This document shows positions 44,676 through 55,717 of a DNA stretch of 64,000 nt, piece after piece (position 1 is the first letter of the stretch; each line of letters starts with the position of its first letter). The notes under the pieces were generated by a model that saw only the letters and a list, made by a program, of their open reading frames with translations, was not told where the DNA came from and made no database searches. The position numbers and the translations under genes are program-made. Source of the DNA: Pseudomonas fluorescens (GTDB lineage Bacteria; Pseudomonadota; Gammaproteobacteria; Pseudomonadales; Pseudomonadaceae); the NCBI RefSeq assembly GCF_902497785.1, contig NZ_CABVHK010000020.1, positions 1-64,000 of the forward strand, written 5' to 3'.

Positions 44676-46586
44676 TTAAACGTCAGCAGCCGGACCGCCA
44701 ATCGGTGTTTCCGGACGCGGATCCTGCACTGGCGGAGGTGTCCCGGAAGTACCGGTGCCACCCGACCAGTCGCGAGGTTCGCGAGGGGTACGACCGGCCA
44801 TGATGTCGTCGATCTGTTCAGCGTCGATCGTTTCATACTTCATCAGGGCATCAGCCATGGCGTCGAGTTTGTCACGGTTGTCCGTGAGAATCTGCTTGGC
44901 CGTGCCGTAGCACTGATCAATGATGCTGCGCACTTCGGAGTCGATCAGCTTGGCTGTCTCGCCAGAGAAGCTTGCACCCTGACCACCGCCGCCGCGACCA
45001 AGGAATACTTCACCCTCTTCTTCGGCATACATCAGCGGACCGAGTTTTTCCGACAGGCCCCACTTGGTCACCATGTTCCGCGCAATCTGGCTGGCACGCA
45101 TGATGTCGTTGGACGCGCCGGTGGTCACACCGTCGAAGCCAAGGGTCATTTCTTCCGCAATACGGCCACCGTACAGCGAGCAGATCTGGCTGATCAGTGC
45201 GCGCTTGGAAAGGCTGTAGCGATCTTCTTCCGGCAGGAACATCGTCACACCCAACGCACGACCGCGTGGAATGATCGACACTTTGTAGACCGGATCATGC
45301 TCAGGCACGACTCGACCGACAATGGCGTGGCCTGCTTCATGGTAAGCGGTGTTCTGTTTCTCTTTCTCGGACATGACCATGGATTTGCGCTCGGCGCCCA
45401 TCATGATCTTGTCTTTCGCCAGCTCGAACTCTTTCATTTCGACGATGCGTTTACCCGCACGGGCAGCGAACAACGACGCCTCGTTGACCAGGTTGGCCAG
45501 GTCGGCACCGGAGAAGCCCGGCGTACCACGAGCGATCACCGCGGGTGCGACGTCGTCACCCATTGGCACCTTGCGCATGTGAACTTTGAGAATCTGTTCG
45601 CGACCACGGATGTCCGGCAGACCGACCACGACCTGACGGTCGAAACGGCCTGGACGCAGCAACGCAGGGTCGAGCACGTCAGGACGGTTGGTTGCAGCAA
45701 TGACGATGATGCCGTCATTCATTTCAAAACCGTCCATCTCAACCAGCAACTGGTTGAGCGTCTGCTCGCGCTCATCGTGACCGCCACCCATGCCGGCGCC
45801 ACGGTGGCGACCGACGGCGTCGATTTCATCGATGAAGATGATGCACGGCGCGTGCTTCTTGGCCTGCTCGAACATATCGCGAACGCGACTGGCACCCACA
45901 CCGACGAACATTTCGACGAAATCGGAACCGGAAATGGTGAAGAACGGCACTTTGGCTTCGCCGGCAATCGCCTTGGCCAGCAAGGTTTTACCGGTACCCG
46001 GAGGACCCACCATCAGCACGCCGCGAGGAATACGACCGCCCAGACGCTGGAACTTGCCCGGATCGCGCAGGAATTCAACCAGCTCGCCGACCTCTTCCTT
46101 GGCTTCGTCGCAACCGGCAACGTCACCCAGGGTGGTTTTCACCTGGTCTTCGGAGAGCAGGCGTGCCTTGCTCTTGCCGAAGCTCATCGGCCCGCCCTTG
46201 CCGCCGGCACCGCCCTGCATCTGCCGCATGAAGAACATGAACACGGCAATGATCACCAGGATCGGGAAGCTCGCGACCAGGAGTTGAGTCCAGATGCTTT
46301 GCTGCTCGGGCTGCTTGCCTTCAACCACGACGTGGTTGTCCACGAGGTCGCCGATCAGACCGTTGTCCTGAATGGCAGGACGGATGGTCTTGAAGCTGTC
46401 GCCATCACTGCGTTTGCCGGTAATCACATAGCCGTCAACCGCTACGCGTTCGACCTTGCCATCCTTGACCTGCTGGATGAAGTCGGAATAGTTGAGGGTC
46501 TGCGGCTCGTTAGGGCTGGAGAAGTTGTTCATCACTGTCACCAGGACAGCCGCGATGATCAACCACAGGATCAGATTCTTTGCCAT
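44676..46586 (-). CDS. ftsH: ATP-dependent zinc metalloprotease FtsH
   Basis: 636 residues from the ATG at 46586 (MAKNLILWL); a TTG nine bases earlier is possible. Two membrane helices (about 4-23 and 100-120) flank a periplasmic domain. AAA ATPase with Walker A GPPGTGKTLLAKA, Walker B FIDEIDAVG and SRH, then protease with zinc site HEAGHAIVG. Degrades LpxC, sigma-32 and misassembled membrane proteins in relatives. Confidence 0.98.
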   Translation of the reverse strand: MAKNLILWLIIAAVLVTVMNNFSSPNEPQTLNYSDFIQQVKDGKVERVAVDGYVITGKRSDGDSFKTIRPAIQDNGLIGDLVDNHVVVEGKQPEQQSIWTQLLVASFPILVIIAVFMFFMRQMQGGAGGKGGPMSFGKSKARLLSEDQVKTTLGDVAGCDEAKEEVGELVEFLRDPGKFQRLGGRIPRGVLMVGPPGTGKTLLAKAIAGEAKVPFFTISGSDFVEMFVGVGASRVRDMFEQAKKHAPCIIFIDEIDAVGRHRGAGMGGGHDEREQTLNQLLVEMDGFEMNDGIIVIAATNRPDVLDPALLRPGRFDRQVVVGLPDIRGREQILKVHMRKVPMGDDVAPAVIARGTPGFSGADLANLVNEASLFAARAGKRIVEMKEFELAKDKIMMGAERKSMVMSEKEKQNTAYHEAGHAIVGRVVPEHDPVYKVSIIPRGRALGVTMFLPEEDRYSLSKRALISQICSLYGGRIAEEMTLGFDGVTTGASNDIMRASQIARNMVTKWGLSEKLGPLMYAEEEGEVFLGRGGGGQGASFSGETAKLIDSEVRSIIDQCYGTAKQILTDNRDKLDAMADALMKYETIDAEQIDDIMAGRTPREPRDWSGGTGTSGTPPPVQDPRPETPIGGPAADV

Positions 46587-46789
46587 ATCGTTCAATTAAC
46601 TACCCTCTGAAGCAAGCTCCGCTAGTGGCGCGTGCTTCGCATGATATTCACCGGCCTAACTTACTACATTACCTACGGCTCTGGCAGGCGCCGTCTGTAA
46701 CCCTTTGTGAAACACTTTCTACACAATATTCGCTTATGCCCACCGGGCGAAATACGAAAATCCTATCGACCCGCAAAAAAAGCCGCGAT

Positions 46790-47419
46790 TTACTCACTAC
46801 GGCCGCGGTAGCCCCAAGCCAGCATGTATTGCTCGCGGGAACTGCCACGGGAAGAGTCCGGCTTGATCATCTGGACCTTGTCGAATTTCTGACGAGCGTC
46901 CTTCACGTAAGCATCAAACCCTTCGCCCTGAAACACCTTGATCACGAAATTACCACCCGGCTTGAGTATCCGAGCCGCCAGATCAAGAGCCAGCTCACAT
47001 AGGAACATGGCTTTTGGCATGTCAACCTCAGGTGTACCACTCATATTGGGGGCCATATCGGAAATCACAAGGTCCACCTGCGAATTACCCACGGCTTCAA
47101 GGATCTGAGCGAGCACTTCGTCCTGGGTGAAGTCACCCTGGATGAAAGTCACGTCCGGAATGCTGTCCATTTCCAGGATGTCCGAGGCGATCAGACGCCC
47201 CTGACCGCCAATCAGCCGACTAGTGACCTGCGACCAGCCGCCGGGCGCCGCACCCAGGTCGACAACACTCATACCCGGACGGATCAGCTTGTATTTCTCC
47301 TGGACCTCCAGAAGCTTGTAACTCGCACGCGAGCGGTAACCATCCTTCTGCGCCTGCTTCACATAGGGATCATTGACATGTCTTTTCAGCCAACCAAGGC
47401 TTGTCTTGGAACGCGCCAC
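46790..47419 (-). CDS. rlmE: 23S rRNA 2'-O-methyltransferase RlmE (FtsJ)
   Basis: 209 residues; methylates U2552 of 23S rRNA with SAM. SAM motif VDLGAAPGGWSQV, catalytic K-D-K-E set visible in RASYKL, DMAPNMSG, FVIKVFQGEG. Divergent from yhbY; heads toward ftsH with a 203-base gap in which no clear terminator was identified. Confidence 0.97.
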   Translation of the reverse strand: MARSKTSLGWLKRHVNDPYVKQAQKDGYRSRASYKLLEVQEKYKLIRPGMSVVDLGAAPGGWSQVTSRLIGGQGRLIASDILEMDSIPDVTFIQGDFTQDEVLAQILEAVGNSQVDLVISDMAPNMSGTPEVDMPKAMFLCELALDLAARILKPGGNFVIKVFQGEGFDAYVKDARQKFDKVQMIKPDSSRGSSREQYMLAWGYRGRSE

Positions 47420-47450
47420 TGGGCACCTCGATGATTAGGGTCGTGATTAA

Positions 47451-47479
47451 TTGGGCGGATCCACGAACCCTCGTATAAA
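47451..47479 (+). promoter_or_regulatory. Sigma-70 promoter of yhbY
   Basis: TTGGGC (47451-47456) and TATAAA (47474-47479), 17-base spacer, 41 bases before the ATG. Confidence 0.6.
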
Positions 47480-47520
47480 ATGGCCGCCATTTTACAGAAT
47501 ACAGACGAAAGGGTCAGATT

Positions 47521-47829
47521 ATGCCGCTCACTCAAGAGCAGAAGAAACAGTACAAATCCATTGGCCACCATCTGAAACCAGTTTTGATTGTGGCTGACAA
47601 CGGTTTGACTGAAGGTGTGTTAGCCGAACTTGAACGCGCTTTGGCGGATCACGAGCTGATCAAAATCAAGCTCAACATCCTCGATCGCGAATCGCGCCTG
47701 GCGTCCGTTGCAGAGCTCTGCAAGGTCGGCAAGGCGGATCTGGTTCAGGTCATTGGCAAGATGGCACTGATTTACCGCAAGAACTTCAGCGTCAACAAGC
47801 AACTGTCGAACGTTCATCGCTTCAAGTGA
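47521..47829 (+). CDS. yhbY: CRM-domain RNA-binding protein YhbY
   Basis: 102 residues, a single CRS1-YhbY (CRM) domain that associates with pre-50S particles in E. coli. The GIGHHLKPV-like IGHHLKPVLIVADNGL and the GKMALIYRKN block are conserved. Convergent with the DUF4149 gene, nine bases apart. Confidence 0.93.
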   Translation: MPLTQEQKKQYKSIGHHLKPVLIVADNGLTEGVLAELERALADHELIKIKLNILDRESRLASVAELCKVGKADLVQVIGKMALIYRKNFSVNKQLSNVHRFK

Positions 47830-47838
47830 TGACAAGGG

Positions 47839-48243
47839 TCAAGGGTGTGCTTCGCGCACCCTGCCGCTCCATCCAGGCACCGGTTGCAACACCAGGACCA
47901 GCCCGGAAAATCCCAGAATCAGATAGCTGAACACCTGCCAACGCACAGCGTCCGGCCAGCCGAACCGCACGGCAAAAAACATCCCGCACGCATACAGCGC
48001 TATCAAAAGCATTTGCCCGCGAATATCTCGCCATAGACTGGCACGGCCCTCGGCCTGTACCAGCACCAAAGCCTGAAAAACCACACACGCTGCGGCGAAA
48101 CCCACCATCAGCGCATTCAGCATGCCTGCAATCTCGTCGATCAGCAGCGGCGCCAGGCCAATTTGGCCCAGCACCGGCACCAGACCGATATGCAACAACC
48201 ACAAGCCGCCAACCCACAACATCTGAGTCAGCTGCCAAAGCAT
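47839..48243 (-). CDS. DUF4149 membrane protein
   Basis: 134 residues with four hydrophobic helices (MLWVGGLWLLHIGLVPVL; LNALMVGFAAACVVFQALVL; MLLIALYACGMFFAVRF; VFSYLILGFSGLVLVLQPV). The start ATG at 48243 is 28 bases after the greA stop. The alternative frame at 47822 lacks this hydrophobic pattern and is rejected. Function unknown. Confidence 0.85.
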   Translation of the reverse strand: MLWQLTQMLWVGGLWLLHIGLVPVLGQIGLAPLLIDEIAGMLNALMVGFAAACVVFQALVLVQAEGRASLWRDIRGQMLLIALYACGMFFAVRFGWPDAVRWQVFSYLILGFSGLVLVLQPVPGWSGRVREAHP

Positions 48244-48271
48244 CGCGCCCGCGCGAAGCGGGCGCCTGCGT

Positions 48272-48744
48272 TTAGACGTGGCGTACTTCGACAATCTCGT
48301 ACTCGATAACGCCACTCGGCGTTTTGACGGCGACCACATCTCCCTCTTCCTTGGCAATCAAGGCGCGGGCCAATGGTGAACCGACCGAAATCTTGCCGAG
48401 TTTGAAGTCCGCCTCATCCTCACCCACGATGTGGTAAGTGACGCGCTCGTCAGTCTCGACGTTGGCGATTTCAACGGTGGTGCCGAAAATCACTTTGCCG
48501 GTGTGAGGAATGCTCGTGACGTCGATGATGACCTGATTCTGAATCCGGCCTTCGATGTCACGAATCCGCGCTTCGACCATACCTTGCTGCTCGCGGGCCG
48601 CGTGGTACTCGGCGTTTTCTTTCAAGTCACCCAGTTCGCGGGCGGTGCCGATGTCCTGGCTGAGCTTCGGACGGACGACCTTGGTCAGGTGAGCGTGTTC
48701 TTCTTCCAGGGCTTTTGCGCCCTGGACAGTCATTGGGTACTTGA

Positions 48745-48748
<4 letters not shown>
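48272..48748 (-). CDS. greA: Transcription elongation factor GreA
   Basis: 158 residues; N-terminal coiled coil (TKVVRPKLSQDIGTARELGD, acidic tip) that enters the polymerase secondary channel to cleave backtracked RNA, and FKBP-like C-terminus (GSPLARALIAKEEGD). The ATG overlaps the carB stop by four bases. Confidence 0.97.
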
Positions 48749-51966
<3,218 letters not shown>

Positions 51967-52084
51967 GGGTTTGTCACTCAAATCCGCAGGTCAGTCGGCA
52001 AGCCGTCTTGTTCAATCTGTGAAGCCTTGAGGGGGTCGCCGGTTGCGGGACCACCCTCAAGCTTTGCTGCATCAAGGCGAGCGA

Positions 52085-53221
52085 TCAGCGTCGCTTGGCC
52101 ATTTCGTTGATGAAGCGATCGAACAATGGCGCTACGTCGTTCGGGCCAGGGCTGGCTTCCGGGTGACCCTGGAAGCTGAAGGCGCTCTTGTCGGTACGCT
52201 CGATGCCTTGCAGGGTGCCGTCGAACAGCGATTTGTGAATCGCGCGCACGTTGGCTGGCAAGGTCGCTTCGTCGACCGCAAAACCGTGGTTCTGGCTGGT
52301 GATCATCACCACACCGCTGTCCAGATCCTGAACCGGGTGGTTGGCACCGTGGTGACCGTGACCCATTTTCAGGGTCTTGGCGCCGGAAGCCAGGGCCAGC
52401 AGTTGGTGGCCGAGGCAGATGCCGAATACCGGAATTTCGGTTTCCAGCACGTCCTTGATCGCCTGGATCGCGTAGTCGCAAGGCTCCGGATCACCCGGGC
52501 CGTTGGACAGGAACACGCCGTCCGGCTTCATCGCCAGCACGTCGGCGGCAGGTGTTTGAGCCGGCACTACGGTAACGCGGCAACCGCGCTCGACCAGCAT
52601 GCGCAGGATGTTCAGCTTGACGCCGTAGTCGTAGGCAACAACGTGGTACGGCAAGTCGCAAGCGTCGATCGTCGCGTGGCTGTCGGTTTTCAAGTCCCAG
52701 ACCGTCGAGCGCCATTCGTACTGTTCTTTGGTGCTGACGACTTTTGCCAGGTCCATGCCCTTGAGGCCAGGGAAACCCTGGGCGGCGGCGATGGCGGCTT
52801 CTTCGGAAATGTTGTCACCGGCCACGATGCAGCCGTTCTGCGCGCCTTTCTCACGCAGGATGCGCGTCAGGCGGCGGGTGTCGATACCCGCGATAGCCAC
52901 AACGTTGTTGGCTTTCAGGTAATCGGACAGGGACATCGTGTTACGCCAGTTGCTCGCAACCAGTGGCAGGTCACGGATGACCAGGCCAGCGGACCAGACG
53001 CGGTCGGACTCGGCATCTTCCGGCGTGGTGCCGGTGTTGCCGATGTGCGGGTACGTCAGGGTAACGATCTGTTGGGCGTAGGAAGGATCGGTAAGGATTT
53101 CCTGATAGCCGGTCATGGCGGTGTTGAACACCACCTCTCCAACGGTTTGACCGTCGGCTCCAATGGCTTCGCCGCGAAAAATGCTGCCATCAGCAAGGGC
53201 GAGTATGGCTGGCTTAGTCAA
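52085..53221 (-). CDS. carA: Carbamoyl-phosphate synthase small subunit
   Basis: 378 residues starting at TTG 53221 (TKPAILALADGSIFRGE), chosen because GGGAGG lies six bases upstream; the same frame stays open to 53305. Glutamine amidotransferase class I: nucleophile Cys in FGICLGHQLLA, His and Glu in FQGHPEASPG. Delivers ammonia to CarB for arginine and pyrimidine synthesis. The leader has a terminator (53266-53302). Confidence 0.97.
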   Translation of the reverse strand: MTKPAILALADGSIFRGEAIGADGQTVGEVVFNTAMTGYQEILTDPSYAQQIVTLTYPHIGNTGTTPEDAESDRVWSAGLVIRDLPLVASNWRNTMSLSDYLKANNVVAIAGIDTRRLTRILREKGAQNGCIVAGDNISEEAAIAAAQGFPGLKGMDLAKVVSTKEQYEWRSTVWDLKTDSHATIDACDLPYHVVAYDYGVKLNILRMLVERGCRVTVVPAQTPAADVLAMKPDGVFLSNGPGDPEPCDYAIQAIKDVLETEIPVFGICLGHQLLALASGAKTLKMGHGHHGANHPVQDLDSGVVMITSQNHGFAVDEATLPANVRAIHKSLFDGTLQGIERTDKSAFSFQGHPEASPGPNDVAPLFDRFINEMAKRR

Positions 53222-53265
53222 GAAGACCTCCCGTAAGTAAAGCCTGAAAGGGCGATCGCAGGTGT

Positions 53266-53302
53266 AAAAAAGCGGAGTGACGTATGGACACGTCACCCCG
53301 CT
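53266..53302 (-). terminator. Attenuator in the carA leader
   Basis: On the minus strand AGCGGGGTGACG (53302-53291) pairs with CGTCACTCCGCT (53282-53271) over twelve positions, followed by six T. It ends about 45 bases before the carA start. The upstream half also starts an in-frame ATG (53305), so ribosome movement could couple to folding. Confidence 0.8.
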
Positions 53303-53327
53303 CATTCACTGAATTATTCTGCGCGCT

Positions 53328-53345
53328 TTTAGTGAACACACTAAA
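53328..53345. promoter_or_regulatory. Perfect palindrome upstream of the carA leader
   Basis: TTTAGTGaacaCACTAAA, seven-base arms. It lies in the expected promoter region of carAB, between the dapB terminator and the attenuator, and may be an operator. It does not look like a classical ArgR site. Confidence 0.4.
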
Positions 53346-53432
53346 GCTGTAGCTTACAGAAAAAGGCTTTTTTGGTCTACCGCCAATGAGCCCTAAAGGC
53401 CGGAGAATGCGACAGGACGTCGCTTGGCGTAA

Positions 53433-53469
53433 TAAAACCGGGCCCGAACGCTGTGTCCAAACCCGGTTT
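53433..53469 (-). terminator. Terminator of dapB
   Basis: AAACCGGG and CCCGGTTT pair around a 19-base loop, then TTATT on the minus strand, beginning 11 bases after the dapB stop. Confidence 0.8.
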
Positions 53470-53479
53470 CGGCTGCATC

Positions 53480-54286
53480 TTAATGCAGGTCGAGCACGTC
53501 TTGCATGTCGTAAAGGCCAGGGTCACGACCGTCCAGCCACAACGCCGCCCGCACCGCGCCCTTGGCAAACGTCATGCGACTGGAGGCTTTATGGGTGATC
53601 TCCAGGCGCTCGCCTTCACAGGCAAACAGCACCGTGTGATCACCGACCACATCACCGCCGCGCACCGTGGCAAACCCGATCGTTTCACGCTCACGCGCAC
53701 CGGTATGGCCTTCGCGCCCATAGACCGCAACTTTCTGCAGATCACGATCCAGCGCACTGGCAATCACTTCACCCATACGCAGGGCCGTGCCTGAAGGCGC
53801 GTCGATCTTGTGCCGATGATGAGCCTCGATGATCTCGATATCCGCATCATCACCCAACACCCGCGCCGCCATGTCGAGCAACTTCAGCGACAGGTTCACG
53901 CCGACACTGAAATTGGCGGCGAACACGATTGGAATGTCCTTGCCCGCCTCGGCCAGCAACTGCTTCTGCGCGGCATCGAGCCCCGTCGTGCCGATCACCA
54001 TGGCTTTGCCCGCCTTGCGGCAGAACGCCAGGTTTTTCAGCATGACTTCCGGGAGCGTGAAGTCGATCAGCACGTCGAACTCATCAGCCACCGCTTCCAC
54101 ATGACCGGACAGCGGCACGCCAATTCGCCCGAGCGAAGCCAGCTCACCGGCATCCACACCGATCAGCGTGCTGCCGGGGCGCACGATGGCGGCGGTCAGA
54201 CCGGTCAGCGGTGCGCGTTGCTGCACCGCCTCAACCAGAATCTTGCCCATGCGGCCAGCGGCGCCCATCACAGCTATACGTCGCAT
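53480..54286 (-). CDS. dapB: 4-hydroxy-tetrahydrodipicolinate reductase
   Basis: 268 residues from the ATG at 54286 (AAGGAG five bases upstream). Rossmann motif VMGAAGRMG, DFTLPEV, GTTGLDAAQ, and the catalytic HHRHKIDAPSGTAL block. Lysine/diaminopimelate pathway. It follows dnaJ by nine bases and is probably in the same transcript. Confidence 0.97.
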   Translation of the reverse strand: MRRIAVMGAAGRMGKILVEAVQQRAPLTGLTAAIVRPGSTLIGVDAGELASLGRIGVPLSGHVEAVADEFDVLIDFTLPEVMLKNLAFCRKAGKAMVIGTTGLDAAQKQLLAEAGKDIPIVFAANFSVGVNLSLKLLDMAARVLGDDADIEIIEAHHRHKIDAPSGTALRMGEVIASALDRDLQKVAVYGREGHTGARERETIGFATVRGGDVVGDHTVLFACEGERLEITHKASSRMTFAKGAVRAALWLDGRDPGLYDMQDVLDLH

Positions 54287-54295
54287 GCTCACTCC

Positions 54296-55420
54296 TTACA
54301 GATCGCCGAAGAAACGCTTCACGCCTTCGAACCAACCGGTGGTTTTCGGCGAATGGCTGTTGTCGTCCGCCAGTGAACTACGGAACTCCTCGAGCAATTC
54401 GCGCTGACGACGACCCAGATTGACCGGGGTTTCCACCGCCACGCGGCACATCAAGTCGCCGGCACCGCCGCCGCGCACGGGCGCGACACCCTTGCCGCGA
54501 ACACGGAATTGCTTGCCAGTCTGCGTCCCCTCGGGGATTTTCAGCTTGACCCGCCCATCAAGCGTCGGAATCTCCAGCTCGCCACCCAGCGCCGCATCGA
54601 CAAAGCTGATCGGCACTTCGCAGAACAGGTGTTTGCCGTCACGCTGGAAGATCGCATGCTCGCGCACGTTGATCACCACGTACAGGTCGCCAGTCGGCCC
54701 ACCCTGAGCACCCGCCTCGCCTTCGCCAGACAGACGAATGCGGTCACCGGTATCGACGCCGGCCGGCACTTTCACGGAAAGGGTTTTGTACTCTTCGACA
54801 CGACCTTCACCGTGGCAGGAATCGCACGGATCGGAAATGATCTTGCCTTGTCCATGGCAACGCGGGCAGGTTTGCTGCACCGAGAAGAAGCCTTGCTGCA
54901 TGCGCACCTGACCGATACCGCCACACGTCGGGCACGTCACCGGCGAGGAGCCTTTCTTGGCACCCGAACCATCGCACGGCTTGCAATTGACCAGTGTCGG
55001 AACGCGGATATTCACGGTCGTGCCGCGCACCGCTTCTTCCAGATTCAGCTCCAGGGTGTAGCGCAGGTCACTGCCGCGCTGAGCGCCGCCACGGGAACCG
55101 CCACGGCCGCCACCGAAGAAGTCACTGAAGACATCGCCGAAAATGTCGGAGAAGTTCTGACCGCCAAACCCGGCACCGCCGCCACCCATGCTCGGGTCGA
55201 CACCGGCATGACCGTATTGGTCGTACGCCGCGCGCTTGCTGGAATCGGACAGCACTTCGTAGGCCTCGTTGGCCTCCTTGAACATCTCTTCCGACGCTTT
55301 GTCATCGGGATTACGGTCCGGGTGGTGCTTCATCGCCAGGCGACGGTAGGCCTTTTTCAGGTCTGCTTCGCTTGAGCCACGCTCAACACCCAATACTTCG
55401 TAATAGTCACGCTTTGCCAT
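54296..55420 (-). CDS. dnaJ: Chaperone protein DnaJ
   Basis: 374 residues from the ATG at 55420 (MAKRDYYEVLG). J domain with HPD in KHHPDRN, a Gly/Phe-rich linker (GGGGAGFGG, FFGGGRGG), four CxxCxGxG zinc motifs (CKPCDGSG, CPTCGGIG, CPRCHGQG, CDSCHGEG) and the C-terminal client-binding domain. The longer frame to 55510 is not supported. Confidence 0.98.
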   Translation of the reverse strand: MAKRDYYEVLGVERGSSEADLKKAYRRLAMKHHPDRNPDDKASEEMFKEANEAYEVLSDSSKRAAYDQYGHAGVDPSMGGGGAGFGGQNFSDIFGDVFSDFFGGGRGGSRGGAQRGSDLRYTLELNLEEAVRGTTVNIRVPTLVNCKPCDGSGAKKGSSPVTCPTCGGIGQVRMQQGFFSVQQTCPRCHGQGKIISDPCDSCHGEGRVEEYKTLSVKVPAGVDTGDRIRLSGEGEAGAQGGPTGDLYVVINVREHAIFQRDGKHLFCEVPISFVDAALGGELEIPTLDGRVKLKIPEGTQTGKQFRVRGKGVAPVRGGGAGDLMCRVAVETPVNLGRRQRELLEEFRSSLADDNSHSPKTTGWFEGVKRFFGDL

Positions 55421-55486
55421 AAGTCTTTGCACTCTTGAGGACGTTCGGCAAACCTCTCCTGAGCCTCGCCAAACTCGTTGAGCCCC

Positions 55487-55515
55487 AATACAGGCCCGGA
55501 CCCAACTCACGTCAA
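55487..55515 (-). promoter_or_regulatory. Candidate sigma-70 promoter of dnaJ
   Basis: On the minus strand TTGACG (55515-55510) and TGTATT (55492-55487), spacer 17. It suggests dnaJ can be expressed apart from dnaK; no clear sigma-32 site was seen here. Confidence 0.5.
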
Positions 55516-55643
55516 TTCAACGATCCTGGTCTTTGATTCATTGCGGTACTTTCGGCTCGAAAAGCAGGAGCATCTTCGGCCATACCACCAGCATTCGAGC
55601 GTTGTCGCATGCTGTAAAAATTCACTTGCTCCAGACACGCCAA

Positions 55644-55663
55644 CGCGGGAGCAAGCTCCCGCG
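55644..55663. repeat. REP core palindrome between dnaJ and dnaK
   Basis: CGCGGGAGCAAGCTCCCGCG: nine-base arms around AA, a solitary REP core. The rest of this 297-base gap holds the dnaJ promoter and nothing else recognised. Confidence 0.75.
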
Positions 55664-55717
55664 CGGCGACATCCTACCAGTCACCGCCTTGAGGCAGTCA
55701 ACCGGGCGACCACTAAC

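Noticed and set aside
47822..48238. 138-residue frame overlapping the DUF4149 gene
   Set aside because: Frame-shifted shadow; the adjacent frame has four clear membrane helices and the proper position after greA.
51967..52084. A 32-codon frame between carB and carA
   Set aside because: No ribosome site, no conserved pattern, too short to support.
55421..55530. Sigma-32 promoter upstream of dnaJ
   Set aside because: A GTTGAA is present but no CCCCAT-like -10 at suitable distance; the sigma-70-like site fits better.
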